Counted from the stretch's first letter, positions 52,221 to 61,826 are shown. The stretch is 62,603 nt of DNA from Acidobacteria bacterium UBA2161 (GCA_002328835.1 DCWN01000001.1:54630-117232); one strand, 5' to 3'. Notes: generated by a model from the letters alone, not told the origin. Numbers and translations: made by a program.

Positions 52221-53090
52221 TCACGCGCCGCCGGCGGGCACATCCAATCCGAGCGCCTCCGACAGCTCCCGGAGTTTTCGCTGCACGAGGCGGAGATTGC
52301 GCGGTCCCATGCGCAACGCCTGGCGTTGGACCGGGGTCAGCGCTTCGAGCGACGGGTCGACGAACTCGAAGACGACGCTGCGGGACACAACCGCGATCTC
52401 GCCATCGACGATCGGCGCATCCAACACCTCACGCACCGCGAGCGCCAGCACGGGCCGGAACTCTCCGTCAGGATGACCGAGGTCGCGGTAGGCGTCATCC
52501 AGCAGCGGTGCGAGTTGAACGAAGAGCTGCGCCGTGCCTGCCACGTCCAGCGAATCGAACGCGTCGGCGATGAGGTCGTAGCGTTCGTAGCTCCGGGGGT
52601 CGATGACCGAACGCTGTCGGCCGCCCGCCGTGCGGAACGGCTCGCGCGGCGAGAGGTTGCCCAGGTGGCGGGCCGGCGTCTGGCCCTCCGCCATGTTCTC
52701 AGCGACGACGACGAATGTCCGAATCAGATCGTCGGTGGCAATCCACGCGACAAACGTCGGGTGGGCGGACAGCGCGGCCACCAGATCTCGCACGAGGCTG
52801 TCACTTCCATCGAGCGGAGGCAGGTCGATCGGAGGGACCTCGTCCGAGTCGGCCTCGTCCAAGATCTCCTCGGTCGCGTCGACCGACCCATCGGCCGCCG
52901 TCGCGGCCAGGGGTGGGGCCTCGGCGGGCACCATCTCCGCGGGTCCGCGCCGGACCAGGTAGACCGCGAGAATCGCCGCGGCCAGGAGCGCCACGCCGCC
53001 GACGACGATGGCCGTGGATTGCCACCGCGGACTGCCGCCGGGCGTCGGCGTCGGTTCGGGATCGAACTGGAAGTCGCCGAGGTCGGTCAT
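52221..53090 (-). CDS. DUF3014 membrane-anchored protein
   Basis: 289 residues from ATG 53090. A short cytoplasmic N-terminus, one membrane helix (STAIVVGGVALLAAAILAVYLV) and a periplasmic DUF3014 domain: DLVAALSAHPTFVAWIATDDLIRTFVVVAENMAEGQ, YERYDLIADAFDSLD, LFVQLAPLLDDAYRDLGHPDG, ALTPVQRQALRMGPRNLRLVQRKLREL. Role unknown. Confidence 0.88.
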   Translation of the reverse strand: MTDLGDFQFDPEPTPTPGGSPRWQSTAIVVGGVALLAAAILAVYLVRRGPAEMVPAEAPPLAATAADGSVDATEEILDEADSDEVPPIDLPPLDGSDSLVRDLVAALSAHPTFVAWIATDDLIRTFVVVAENMAEGQTPARHLGNLSPREPFRTAGGRQRSVIDPRSYERYDLIADAFDSLDVAGTAQLFVQLAPLLDDAYRDLGHPDGEFRPVLALAVREVLDAPIVDGEIAVVSRSVVFEFVDPSLEALTPVQRQALRMGPRNLRLVQRKLRELSEALGLDVPAGGA

Positions 53091-53128
53091 TGGTCTAGGC
53101 TCTACGACCCTCTCATTGTAGACGAAGC

Positions 53129-54238
53129 TCAGCGGCTTTCGGTTGCATCGCGCGGCCGCAGGTCGTTGGTCAGAAGGATCTCGACGACGCCGAGGCCCGC
53201 CACCGCGCGCCGGGCGAACCGCATGTCGCGGACGGTCACCCGGTATCCGTCCGCGTCGCGTTCGACCGTATAGCTCGGTAGGCGGAGCCAACGCCGCGTC
53301 CCCTGAATGTCGGGCGCGACGAGTGCCGCGCGGACGATAGCGTCGACCTCACCGATCGGAACGCTGTCGTCGCTCAGCCGGATCGGCCGATCGGACAGCC
53401 AGTCGATGAGGACGAAGTGATAGCGGTCGCCCGACGAGGCGATGATCTCACGCGCGAACGGGTTGCCAGCCACGGGGCCGGCCATGGCGGTGACGACCTC
53501 GACACCCCGGCTCGCCAGCCAGCGCTCGGCCTGTCCAGCGGCGACCCGACTGCCCATGACCATCGCGGCCGCGTACAGCGCCACCGCCGCGAGGCAGGCG
53601 ACGGCGAACCGGTGTCGCACCCGCGGCCGCCGCGACCAGGCGAGTACGCTGATACCGCCGAGGCCGACGAGCCACGCGGCCCGGGTGCTCCACGCGGCCA
53701 GCCCCGGGCCGACCACGATCCAGGTGGCGATCGCCCCGCCCAGGATCCAGGCGAGCCGACTCGGCCACCGCGCGCTCGAGGCGAGAACGGCCGGGGTGGC
53801 GGCGAGCAACCAGACCCACGGGTCGACGATGAACAGCCCGTCGCCGTAGAACCACCGCTCGTCGAACGGCATCAGCAGCCGGATCCCGTAGGTATTCAAC
53901 CAGTCGAGGAGCGGATGGGTGAGGACGCCGATCGCGGAGAGCCCGAGGAGCGGGACGAAGGCGGGCGGTGCCTCGGCGCCGCCATGTGGCGCGCGCATCC
54001 GCGCGAGCAGCCAGACCAGCCCCGCGAGTGCCACGGGCAGGACGGCCAGGGCCAGCACGCCATGGGTCCACCCCCGACGCGCCCCGAGCGAGAAGTCGCG
54101 CCCGAGAAACATCGTGAACACGTCGATGTCCGGCGCGTTGGCGGCCAGCAGGAGCGTCAACGTACCGAACCTCGACAGCCGCTTCAGCCCGGTCTGGGCC
54201 AGGCTCGCGCCGACGAGGGTGTGAGCAATCGGATCCAC
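53129..54238 (-). CDS. YdjM/LexA-regulated-type membrane metal-dependent hydrolase
   Basis: 369 residues. N-terminal MDPIAHTLVGASLAQTGL and ANAPDID ... TMFLGRDFSLGARRGWTHG are the metal-site blocks of the DUF457/YdjM family (H6, D37, H59-type positions); LLDWLNTYGIRLLMPF follows. About seven hydrophobic helices, then a soluble C-terminal third. Predicted membrane-bound metal-dependent hydrolase; substrate unknown. It abuts the outer-membrane protein gene. Confidence 0.88.
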   Translation of the reverse strand: MDPIAHTLVGASLAQTGLKRLSRFGTLTLLLAANAPDIDVFTMFLGRDFSLGARRGWTHGVLALAVLPVALAGLVWLLARMRAPHGGAEAPPAFVPLLGLSAIGVLTHPLLDWLNTYGIRLLMPFDERWFYGDGLFIVDPWVWLLAATPAVLASSARWPSRLAWILGGAIATWIVVGPGLAAWSTRAAWLVGLGGISVLAWSRRPRVRHRFAVACLAAVALYAAAMVMGSRVAAGQAERWLASRGVEVVTAMAGPVAGNPFAREIIASSGDRYHFVLIDWLSDRPIRLSDDSVPIGEVDAIVRAALVAPDIQGTRRWLRLPSYTVERDADGYRVTVRDMRFARRAVAGLGVVEILLTNDLRPRDATESR

Positions 54239-54240
54239 TG

Positions 54241-54798
54241 TCAGTCGAGGCCGACCGTGAGGCCGACGAGGGCGCGCCAGAAGTTCGGCGCGTCGTTAAC
54301 GTGCACGAATCGTAGATCCCCTCTGATCCAGGCGCGGCCGTGCACGCGCACGAGTCCGCCGCCGCCCGCGGTCAGCGCGATCTCGACGGAGGTGCTGCTT
54401 GCGGGCGGATCGAGTCGCGCGAGCAGGCCGCCGACCGAGCCGTACGGGACCAGCGGCCCCGCGAGTGGCCCGACCAGGTACATCACCCTTCCACCGAAGA
54501 GGGCCGTCGCGCCGTAGGACCGACCGTTGAGTGCGAGACCCGACAGCCATCCGACCTCACCCTCGAGCGCGACCCGCGAGGCAATCGTCCGACCGACGCC
54601 CAACGCCACGGCGGCGCCTGGCCCGTCGACGTCTGATCCGAAACTCGTACCGGCCGACGGCGTGAGGGTCCAGCGCGCGTCGCCGAGCTGCGCCTCGGCC
54701 GGTGTGGCCCCCGTGGATGCCACCATCACGATCGCGGCGGCGGCAGCCCACTGGAGTTTCCGGCTGCCACGCCTGGCGACACGCCCGCGTTTCCTCAT
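54241..54798 (-). CDS. Small outer-membrane beta-barrel protein
   Basis: 185 residues from ATG 54798. A basic, twin-arginine-like start (KRGRVARRGSRKLQWAAAAAIVMVASTG) is followed by alternating beta strands and an aromatic end, as in OmpW/OmpA-like porins. No conserved family block recognised. Its start overlaps the stop of the MFS gene (ATGA), so the two are coupled. Confidence 0.75.
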   Translation of the reverse strand: MRKRGRVARRGSRKLQWAAAAAIVMVASTGATPAEAQLGDARWTLTPSAGTSFGSDVDGPGAAVALGVGRTIASRVALEGEVGWLSGLALNGRSYGATALFGGRVMYLVGPLAGPLVPYGSVGGLLARLDPPASSTSVEIALTAGGGGLVRVHGRAWIRGDLRFVHVNDAPNFWRALVGLTVGLD

Positions 54799-56048
54799 CG
54801 CGTCGGCGCACGCTCCGTGAGGGCGTTCGGGTCGGGCGGTCCGGGCGCCAGTGCGCCCGGTCGTTGGAGCTTCGGGAGGAGTGCGGATGCGGCGACGACG
54901 CCCAGCCCCACGGCGGCCAGGAACAGGAAGAGGTTGGTGAACTCCCCGGTCACGTCGTTGATGTAGGCCACCAGGCGGATGGCCACCGGGGCGGCGCCAA
55001 ACGCGACGACGAACTTGATTCCGAACGCGACGCCGTGTCGCCGTTCCGGCGTCGCGGCGGCCAGGAGCATGTTCTCGGCTGGCAGCGAGCCGCTGTTGGC
55101 CATGACGAGGACCGCTGACGCGGCGACGAGCGAGAACCCGCCGGCGCTGGCGGCGACCCAGAGGACCGGCACCTGGATCAGGAACGTCCCGATGTACACC
55201 GTCTTGAGGTCGAACCGATCGGCGAAGTGCCCCGACACGATCTGCGTGAGCCCGGCGCACCCGTAGACCAGGGCGACGAACGCGCCGACACCGAGCGTCG
55301 AGCCGCCGCCGACGTCCGCCAGGCGCAGGGCGAACACCTTCGGCATGGCAGTCTGGGTCGCCTGGTAGATGATGGCGCCCCCGAACATGGTCACGAGCAG
55401 GAGCACGAAGGCCCGCATCTGACCGGTATGCGCGCCGGCGGGCGTGGCGGCGTGAACGGCCGGTCGGTCGATGAGGCGGCCGCTGACCAGGCAGTAGAGC
55501 ATGACCCCGCCGGTCGCCACCGAGAGCGCGCCCGGCACGAAGAAGGCCGTTCGCCATCCGTACAGATCGATCAGCGTGCCTGCGACGAGCCCGGCGCCGG
55601 CGACGCCGCCGCTGCCGAAGATGCCGTTGATGCCCAGCGCCTTCCCGCGGCTCGCGGTGGTGCTGCGCACGAGCCAGGCGACGCCGACCGGGTGGTAGAT
55701 CGCCGCGAACACACCGAGCAGGCAGAGGCCGGTCCACATGGTGGTCGGCGTCGTCGCCAGGCCGCAGAGAATCGCCGCGCCGCCGAGTCCCAGGAAGAAG
55801 ACGACGAGCATGCCCGGCGCACTCCAGCGATCACCGAGCCACCCAGCCGGCAGGGCCATGGCGCCGACCAGGAGCGACCCGATCGTCCAGAGCTCGATCA
55901 GCTCGTGGTACGGCATCGCCCATTCCCGCTCGAGCGGCAGGACCACCAAGAAGAAGTACACCGCGAAGAGGTGCATGAAGGCGTGGCCAATGCAGGAGAA
56001 GACGAGCGCGTAGCGGGCGGTGGTTGGCGGCATCGCGTCGGCCATCAT
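54795..56048 (-). CDS. Major facilitator superfamily transporter (12 TM)
   Basis: 417 residues from ATG 56048. Twelve hydrophobic segments; motif A-like GWLGDRWSAPGM between TM2 and TM3 and the second-half GHFADRFDLKTVYIG. Substrate unknown. It precedes and overlaps the beta-barrel gene, which suggests a cooperating inner/outer membrane pair. Confidence 0.9.
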   Translation of the reverse strand: MMADAMPPTTARYALVFSCIGHAFMHLFAVYFFLVVLPLEREWAMPYHELIELWTIGSLLVGAMALPAGWLGDRWSAPGMLVVFFLGLGGAAILCGLATTPTTMWTGLCLLGVFAAIYHPVGVAWLVRSTTASRGKALGINGIFGSGGVAGAGLVAGTLIDLYGWRTAFFVPGALSVATGGVMLYCLVSGRLIDRPAVHAATPAGAHTGQMRAFVLLLVTMFGGAIIYQATQTAMPKVFALRLADVGGGSTLGVGAFVALVYGCAGLTQIVSGHFADRFDLKTVYIGTFLIQVPVLWVAASAGGFSLVAASAVLVMANSGSLPAENMLLAAATPERRHGVAFGIKFVVAFGAAPVAIRLVAYINDVTGEFTNLFLFLAAVGLGVVAASALLPKLQRPGALAPGPPDPNALTERAPTR

Positions 56049-56284
56049 ATCGGTCCCGGACGGCGCCGCGGTAACGTGGGAGCCCCGGTCGTCGTTCTAC
56101 ACTGCAGCGGCTCCCACGGTATCTTCTTCCTCAACGCCACTGACTCCTACGAGTTTCTGCCCGAGGAGTTCGAGATCTCGGACGGTGTCATCCTGCGTGC
56201 GCGGGTTTCCAACCATTGAGAACCGCGGCTTCGTCGTGAAGTTCACGAAGCTGCTTCGCATGTGAGCCGGCGCACTCGTGCGGC
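56049..56284. other. 236-bp gap with a possible gene remnant
   Basis: The plus frame over about 56087-56218 reads VVLHCSGSHGIFFLNATDSYEF then LPEEFEISDGVILRARVSNH to a TGA. Its composition is protein-like, but it lacks a start. It could be a fragment of a small gene. Nothing else is seen here. Confidence 0.3.
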
Positions 56285-57466
56285 TCAACCCGATTCCAGA
56301 ACAGACGCGCCGGCTGACGCGCGGCAGGTGAAGACCGACCCGCCGGGTGGGCCCTCCGCGCGGTAGGCCGCCGACACCTCGCCCGCGAAGGCCTCGGACG
56401 CCTCCGCGGCGACCAGCGCGACGGCGCTCCCGCCGAAGCCTCCGCCAGTCATCCGGGCGCCGTAGCAGCCCGTCGTTCGGCGCGCCAGGGCCGTGATCTG
56501 GTCGAGCTCGGGGCACGACACCTCGTACAGATCACGCAGGCTGGCGTGTGAGGCATCGACCAGGCGGCCGGCCTCGGCGTAGTCGCGGGTGCCCAGCGCC
56601 GTCGCCAGCTGGGCGGGGCGCGCGTTCTCGGCGATGACGTGGGCGGCGCGTCGATACGCCGCTTCGCGATCGGCGGCATCGAGGTCGCCACGAATCGCCT
56701 CGAGCTGTGAGGCGTCCACGTCGCGCAGCGTCCGGACGCCGGCGCACCGCCGGCGGACCGCGTCGAGGGCCGCCTCGCAGGCCGCGCGGCGCACGTCGTA
56801 CTCGGTGGCGGCGAGGGACCGACGGACGCCCGTGTCCATCACGACGATCGCCAGGTCGGACGGAAGCGCGATCGGCTCGACGGCCAGCGACCGGCAGTCC
56901 AGGAGCAGCGCGTGACCGGCGACCCCGGCGCCGACGGTCAGCTGGTCCATGATGCCGCAGCCGAGACCGACGTAGTCGTTCTCGGCGCGTCGCGCCGCGC
57001 GGGATATCGAGGCCGCGTTCCACGGAATCTTGCCGAGCGCGCAGAGCGCGCGGGCGACGGCCATTTCGAGCGCCGCCGACGACGACAGGCCGGCGCCGAT
57101 CGGCAAGTCGCTGCGGATTGCGATGTCGGCGCCGCCAATGTCGTGGCCCGCCTCGGCGAGCGCCCACGCCGTGCCGGCGACGTAGTCGTGCCAGTGGTTC
57201 CGACCTGTCGGCGTCAGCGTGGTCAGGTCGATCTCGACGCGCTCGTCGGAGACGGTGGAGAGGACCTGCAGCGTCCGGTCCGTCCGCGGGGCAGCCGCGA
57301 GCCGCAGCTCGCGGTCGATTGCGGCCGGCAGGGCGAAGCCTTCGTGATAGTCGGTGTGATCGCCGATGACGTTGACGCGGCCAGGCGCCCGGACAACGAC
57401 AGCCGGAGCGCGCCTACCGAAGGCGGTCCGGAAGTCGTCGGCGACCCTCTCGGGTGCCGTGCTCAC
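56285..57466 (-). CDS. galK: Galactokinase
   Basis: 393 residues. Sugar-binding GRVNVIGDHTDYHEGFALP near 29-47 (the usual Glu-His-Thr-Asp-Tyr has Asp at the first position), ATP-binding PIGAGLSSSAALEMAVA near 121-137, and GGGFGGSAVALV near 348-359. It phosphorylates galactose. Its start overlaps the galT stop (ATGA), so galT-galK form an operon, a galactose (Leloir) route with the aquaporin and EamA genes lying divergently. Confidence 0.95.
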   Translation of the reverse strand: MSTAPERVADDFRTAFGRRAPAVVVRAPGRVNVIGDHTDYHEGFALPAAIDRELRLAAAPRTDRTLQVLSTVSDERVEIDLTTLTPTGRNHWHDYVAGTAWALAEAGHDIGGADIAIRSDLPIGAGLSSSAALEMAVARALCALGKIPWNAASISRAARRAENDYVGLGCGIMDQLTVGAGVAGHALLLDCRSLAVEPIALPSDLAIVVMDTGVRRSLAATEYDVRRAACEAALDAVRRRCAGVRTLRDVDASQLEAIRGDLDAADREAAYRRAAHVIAENARPAQLATALGTRDYAEAGRLVDASHASLRDLYEVSCPELDQITALARRTTGCYGARMTGGGFGGSAVALVAAEASEAFAGEVSAAYRAEGPPGGSVFTCRASAGASVLESG

Positions 57467-58515
57467 GAGTCGCGTGCTCCGGGGCCGGCGCCGCGCCCTG
57501 GCGTCTCACGGAGCCGAGTGGCGGCCTCCTCCGCCGTCAGGTCGCGCTGCGGTTCTGCCGTCATCTCGTAGCCGACGAGAAACTTCCGGATGGTGGCCGA
57601 CCTGAGCAGCGGCGGATAGTAGACGGCGTGGAGGCGCCAGGCCGGGTCCGCGTGGCCGCCGGCCGGTCGACCGTGCCACCCCATCGAGTAGGGGAACTCG
57701 CAGGCGAAGAGCGCGTCGTATCGCGCGGTGAGTTCGGCCACGATCTCGGCGAGCGAACGGCGGTCGTCCTCGTCGAGCTCGACCAGCCCGCCGACCGCGC
57801 GGCGCGGCAGGACCATCACCTCGAACGGCCAGATCGCCCAGAACGGCACCAGCGCGACCCAGCCGTCGTTCGTGAGGACGATCCGCTCGCCCTCCGCCAG
57901 CTCTACTTCGAGGTAGTCGCCCAGCAGGTCGCTCCCGTGGGCGTCGTGGTACGCACCCTGCGCGGCCAGTTTTCGGCTCGGAACCGACGGCACGTGGTCC
58001 ACCGCCCAGATCTGGCAGTGGGGATGCGGGTTGCTGCACCCCATGAGGTCGCCACGATTCTCGAAGACCTGGACGTACCGGATCGCCTCGCGTGCGGCCG
58101 CGCGTTCCGTCTCGGTGCACCACGCGTCGACCGTCGCCCGCACCTCGGGCGGCGCCATCGTCGCCAGCGTGGCGTCGTGGCGAGGCGAGAAACAGAGCAC
58201 GCGGCAGTGCCCGCTGACCGGGTCGGCCCGGAGCATGCCGTCCGTCGGCGGGCGAGCGCCGACCGTCAGTCGGCCGAGCGCGGGGAAGTCGTTGTCGAAC
58301 GCGAACGTGCCGTCGTAGCGGGGGTTCTCGGCACCGCCGGCGCGTCGATTACCCGGGCAGAGGTAGCACTCGGGGTCGTAGGCCGGTCGCGCACCAGGGG
58401 TCGAGGGTTCGGTCTGGCCCTGCCACGGGCGGTCGAGGCGGCCCGGTGAGGTCAGGACCCATTCGTCGAGCAGCGGGTTGTACCGCCGATGCGGGCCGTC
58501 GATCCGAAGCGGCAC
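57463..58515 (-). CDS. galT: Galactose-1-phosphate uridylyltransferase
   Basis: 350 residues from GTG 58515. Zinc/nucleotide site CYLCPGNRRAGG near 50-61, catalytic HPHCQIW near 163-169 (SNPHPHCQ, His-Pro-His), and C-terminal YSMGWHGRPAGG ... AVYYPPLLRS. It transfers UMP between glucose-1-P and galactose-1-P. It leads galK. Confidence 0.96.
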   Translation of the reverse strand: MPLRIDGPHRRYNPLLDEWVLTSPGRLDRPWQGQTEPSTPGARPAYDPECYLCPGNRRAGGAENPRYDGTFAFDNDFPALGRLTVGARPPTDGMLRADPVSGHCRVLCFSPRHDATLATMAPPEVRATVDAWCTETERAAAREAIRYVQVFENRGDLMGCSNPHPHCQIWAVDHVPSVPSRKLAAQGAYHDAHGSDLLGDYLEVELAEGERIVLTNDGWVALVPFWAIWPFEVMVLPRRAVGGLVELDEDDRRSLAEIVAELTARYDALFACEFPYSMGWHGRPAGGHADPAWRLHAVYYPPLLRSATIRKFLVGYEMTAEPQRDLTAEEAATRLRETPGRGAGPGARDS

Positions 58516-58580
58516 GCGTTCATTATGGATCGCCGGCGTACGGCAGAGGCCAGCGCGGGCACTGCTATAATCCGCGATCC

Positions 58581-59312
58581 ATGTCGACCTTCGTCGCCGA
58601 ACTGCTGGGCACGATGATTCTCGTCGTTCTGGGTGACGGCGTTGTAGCCAACGTCCTGCTAGCTCGCTCGAAGGGTGAGGGCAGCGGGTGGATGGTGATC
58701 GCGACCGGGTGGGGGCTGGCGGTGGCCGTCGCGGTGTACGCCGTCGGCAGTGTGAGCGGCGCGCACATCAACCCGGCCGTGACCTTCGGCCTGGCGGCCA
58801 TCGGGCGCTTTCCCTGGACGGCGGTGCCGGTGTACGTCGCCGGGCAGCTCCTCGGAGCGATCGCGGGCGGCGTCGTCGTCTGGCTGGCCTACCGACCCCA
58901 CTGGCGCGAAACGTCCGATCCCGATCTCAAGCTTGCTGTCTTCTGCACCGCTCCGGCCGTGCGCCAGTTCGGCGCGAACGTCGTCACCGAGATCATCGGC
59001 ACGTTCATGCTGGTGCTCGGCGTGCTGGCCATCCTGTCGCCGGCCAACCTCGATCCCGCGACCGGCTTCCCGAGCGGCCTCGGGCCATTCCTCGTCGGGA
59101 TGCTGGTCTGGTCGATCGGATTGTCGTTGGGCGGACCGACCGGATACGCCATCAATCCCGCGCGCGACCTTGGTCCGCGGATCGCGCACCATCTGCTGCC
59201 GATTCCCGGCAAGCGAGATTCCGACTGGGCCTACGCCTGGGTCCCGGTCGTCGGCCCGCTCGTCGGCGGCGTGCTGGGCGCGCTCTGCTACCGCCTGCTC
59301 TGGCTGGCCTGA
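58581..59312 (+). CDS. Aquaporin / glycerol facilitator (MIP family)
   Basis: 243 residues from ATG 58581. Two NPA boxes: SGAHINPAVTFGLA near 62-75 and GYAINPARDLGPR near 189-201. The Asp after the second NPAR is typical of glycerol-type channels (GlpF). Six helices. It conducts water and glycerol across the inner membrane. Divergent from galT, sharing a 65-bp promoter region. Confidence 0.95.
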   Translation: MSTFVAELLGTMILVVLGDGVVANVLLARSKGEGSGWMVIATGWGLAVAVAVYAVGSVSGAHINPAVTFGLAAIGRFPWTAVPVYVAGQLLGAIAGGVVVWLAYRPHWRETSDPDLKLAVFCTAPAVRQFGANVVTEIIGTFMLVLGVLAILSPANLDPATGFPSGLGPFLVGMLVWSIGLSLGGPTGYAINPARDLGPRIAHHLLPIPGKRDSDWAYAWVPVVGPLVGGVLGALCYRLLWLA

Positions 59313-59346
59313 TCTCGGTGGCCCAGAGCCTGAACGCCCGCACCCG

Positions 59347-60249
59347 ATGACGCCGAAGGGCAACCGCACGCTGCTGGTCCTGCTCGCCTTCGCGACGGTC
59401 TACGTCGTCTGGGGTTCGACCTACCTGGCGATCCGATTCGGCATCGAGACGATCCCGCCGTTCTTCATGGCCGGGGTGCGCTTCTGCATCGGCGGCACGT
59501 TGTTCATCGGATGGGCCGTGGCCCGGGGCGCGCCGCCGCCCGAGCGTTCACTCTGGCCACCGGCCGCGCTGGTCGGTGTCCTGATGATCGTGGGGGGCAT
59601 CGGCGGCGTCACTTGGTCGGAGCAGTTCGTGCCGTCGGGCCTGACGGCGCTGCTGATCGCCATGGTGCCGTTGTGGGTCGTGCTGATCGATTGGATCCGG
59701 CCGGGCGGCGCCTATCCGGGCGCGGCGGTGTTCGTCGGTCTCGTCATCGGCCTGACCGGGATGGCGCTGCTCGTGAATCCCGCCGGTGCCGGCGAGGTCG
59801 CGCCCATCGGGGCGGTCGCCATCGTCGGTGCGACGCTGAGCTGGGCGTGCGGGTCGATTTATTCGCGGTACGCGCGGCAGGCCGAGTCGCAGGTCGTCGC
59901 CATCGGGATGCCGATGCTGGCTGGTGGGTTGACCCTGATGGTGGTCAGCGGCGCGACGGGCGAACTGGCGACCGTCGACCTGGGTGCCATCTCGTCGCGT
60001 TCAGCGCTGGCGGTGGCGTACCTGATCGGGCCGGGGTCGCTGGCGTACGCGGCCTACCTGTTCCTGCTGCGCGCGTCGACGCCGACCAAGGCGGCGACCT
60101 ATGCCTACGTCAATCCGATTATCGCGCTCGTGCTCGGCGCCGCCATCGGCGGCGAGCAGATCAGTGGCTGGACGATCCTCTGTTCGGCCGTGATCATCAC
60201 GGGGGTCGTCGTGATCGTCACGGCCAACGCGCGGAGCGGGTCTCACTGA
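59347..60249 (+). CDS. EamA-family (DMT) transporter
   Basis: 300 residues from ATG 59347. Two EamA repeats: LLVLLAFATVYVVWGSTYLAIRFGI and GPLSWACGSIYSRYARQAES-type second repeat (VGATLSWACGSIYSRYA), ending YAYVNPIIALVLGAAIGGEQ, near-identical in wording to the family consensus. Ten helices. It exports a metabolite. Its last bases overlap the truncated MBL gene. Confidence 0.93.
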   Translation: MTPKGNRTLLVLLAFATVYVVWGSTYLAIRFGIETIPPFFMAGVRFCIGGTLFIGWAVARGAPPPERSLWPPAALVGVLMIVGGIGGVTWSEQFVPSGLTALLIAMVPLWVVLIDWIRPGGAYPGAAVFVGLVIGLTGMALLVNPAGAGEVAPIGAVAIVGATLSWACGSIYSRYARQAESQVVAIGMPMLAGGLTLMVVSGATGELATVDLGAISSRSALAVAYLIGPGSLAYAAYLFLLRASTPTKAATYAYVNPIIALVLGAAIGGEQISGWTILCSAVIITGVVVIVTANARSGSH

Positions 60250-60556
60250 CGCGGTAGCGCCCGGGCTCCCGGAACGTCGGCCGTCCGCCTGCCAGATAGT
60301 AGTCGGCGTCGTGATCGTAGTGCGGGTGGGTGATGGCGACCGCGTCGGCCTCGATGCCGTCCGGGAACTCGTAGCCCAGCCAGCGAGCGCCGTTGTACGG
60401 GTCGATCACGAGCCGCGTGCCGTCCGCCTCGATCACGAACGCCGCGTGGGCGATGTACTCGAGCGTCACCTGTGCACTGCCCGTCCCGGCGGTCGCCAGC
60501 AGGCAGGCGGCCGCGAGTGTCAGCCGGGCCGGTGCACCTCGGCGGCCACCGGTCAC
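60218..60556 (-). pseudogene. Truncated metallo-beta-lactamase-fold hydrolase (N-terminal part)
   Basis: 112 codons from GTG 60556, overlapping the stop of the PLP enzyme gene (GTGA). A signal peptide (LTLAAACLLATAGTGSAQ) then the start of an UlaG-type fold: YIAHAAFVIEADGTRLVIDPY and the metal site THPHYDHDADYYLAGG. After REPGRYRVSE the homologous sequence stops where the EamA stop codon lies (60247-60249); about half of a usual 230-240 residue protein is missing. The junction marks a deletion or insertion breakpoint. Confidence 0.72.
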
Positions 60557-61785
60557 TGGTTTCTGCCGCGGCACGCGATCGGCCAGACCGCCTCCACGCG
60601 GTCGTTTCGCGTCGCGTACATCTTGTCGTAGAGGTTCACGACCGGATCGCAGTGCGACACGATCAGTTCCAGCCGGTCGGCGGCCTGGTAGATCCGGCTC
60701 GGGTTCTCGTAGCGGACCGTGCCGAACTCGTCCGAGCCGCTCGTGTAGCTCATGCCGGTCTCGCCGACGACGATCGACCAGGGCCGGTTGATCGTGCACG
60801 ACTTCGCGCCGGCGTCGGTCGTTGCGCGCCCTTCGTACTGCGCGTTGACGACCGTCGTCAGGATCGTCAACGACGGCCGGAAGTCGTTGTAGGTGTCGTC
60901 GTCGTCCTCGCCGCCGATGCCCAGATACTGCGCGTCCAGGAAGACGTAGCTCCCGCCCTGCACGTCGGTGAATCCTGGCGTCGCGTGATCGATGTTGTAA
61001 GTGCCGGTGCCGCCGCCGCTGAAGATCTCGACGTTGAGTCCCGACTGCTGCATCCGCGAGAACGTCTCGGCCGCCGGCGCCAGCCCTTCGATCGCCCGGG
61101 TTCGGCGTGCCGCGAATCCGGAGACGTGCTGGGCGCCGCCATCGTAGCAGAGCATGCCGCGCAGGCGGAGGTTGGCGCTACGGTCGACGAGCTGCGCGAG
61201 CGCTAGGGCGGGCTCGCCGGCCGTGACCCCGGTCCGGTGGCCGCCCGGGTCGACGTCGACCACGATGTCGGCGATGATGCCGGCCTCGCGCGCGGCCGCG
61301 TCGAGGTCCCGCGCGTTCGCCTCGGTGTCCACCGCCTGCACGAACCCGTCACACCGCCTGCGAAGCTGCATGGCGCGACGGAGCTTCGCCGCCGACACGT
61401 TGGGGGTCGTCAGCAGGATCTCGTCGAGGCCGTGCTCGAACATCACCTCGGCTTCTGTGAGCTTCGCCGTGCAGATGCCGACCGCGCCACGAGCCATCTG
61501 CAGATGCGCGATCGCCGGAGTCTTGTGGGTCTTGGTGTGGGGGCGGACGCCGATGCCGTTGGCCGACACGGTCGACTGCATCGTGTCGATGTTCCCCTCC
61601 AGGGCATCGAGGTCGACGCACAGGGCCGGCGTCAGCAAGTCTGCCTTCGGCAGGCCCACTTCGAGATAGTCGGCGTTGGATGGGTGCGTTGCGGCCGAGA
61701 GCGCGGCCGGGGCCGCCCAGGCGGCGGCCGAGGCGACCGCGCCGTCACGGATGAACCGCCGACGGGAGAAATCGTTCCGGGTCAT
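60553..61785 (-). CDS. Tat-exported D-threonine aldolase/alanine racemase-fold PLP enzyme
   Basis: 410 residues from ATG 61785 (AAAGGGA spaced correctly; ATG 61789-61791 is too close). The start SRRRFIRDGAVASAAAWAAPAALSA is a Tat signal with RRRF. The fold is alanine-racemase N-terminal with the PLP lysine in GVRPHTKTHKTP near 88-99 and the DSD1-like C-terminal zinc site VSHCDPVVN near 383-391. It acts on a D-amino acid (threo-3-hydroxy type) in the periplasm, folded and cofactor-loaded before export. It leads the truncated MBL gene. Confidence 0.88.
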   Translation of the reverse strand: MTRNDFSRRRFIRDGAVASAAAWAAPAALSAATHPSNADYLEVGLPKADLLTPALCVDLDALEGNIDTMQSTVSANGIGVRPHTKTHKTPAIAHLQMARGAVGICTAKLTEAEVMFEHGLDEILLTTPNVSAAKLRRAMQLRRRCDGFVQAVDTEANARDLDAAAREAGIIADIVVDVDPGGHRTGVTAGEPALALAQLVDRSANLRLRGMLCYDGGAQHVSGFAARRTRAIEGLAPAAETFSRMQQSGLNVEIFSGGGTGTYNIDHATPGFTDVQGGSYVFLDAQYLGIGGEDDDDTYNDFRPSLTILTTVVNAQYEGRATTDAGAKSCTINRPWSIVVGETGMSYTSGSDEFGTVRYENPSRIYQAADRLELIVSHCDPVVNLYDKMYATRNDRVEAVWPIACRGRNQ

Positions 61786-61826
61786 GATCATTCCCTTTCT
61801 GTGAGCGACCGTTCGCGGTCGAACCC

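Noticed and set aside
56087..56218. A small plus-strand gene in the galK/MFS gap
   Set aside because: No start codon or ribosome site; kept only as a possible remnant.
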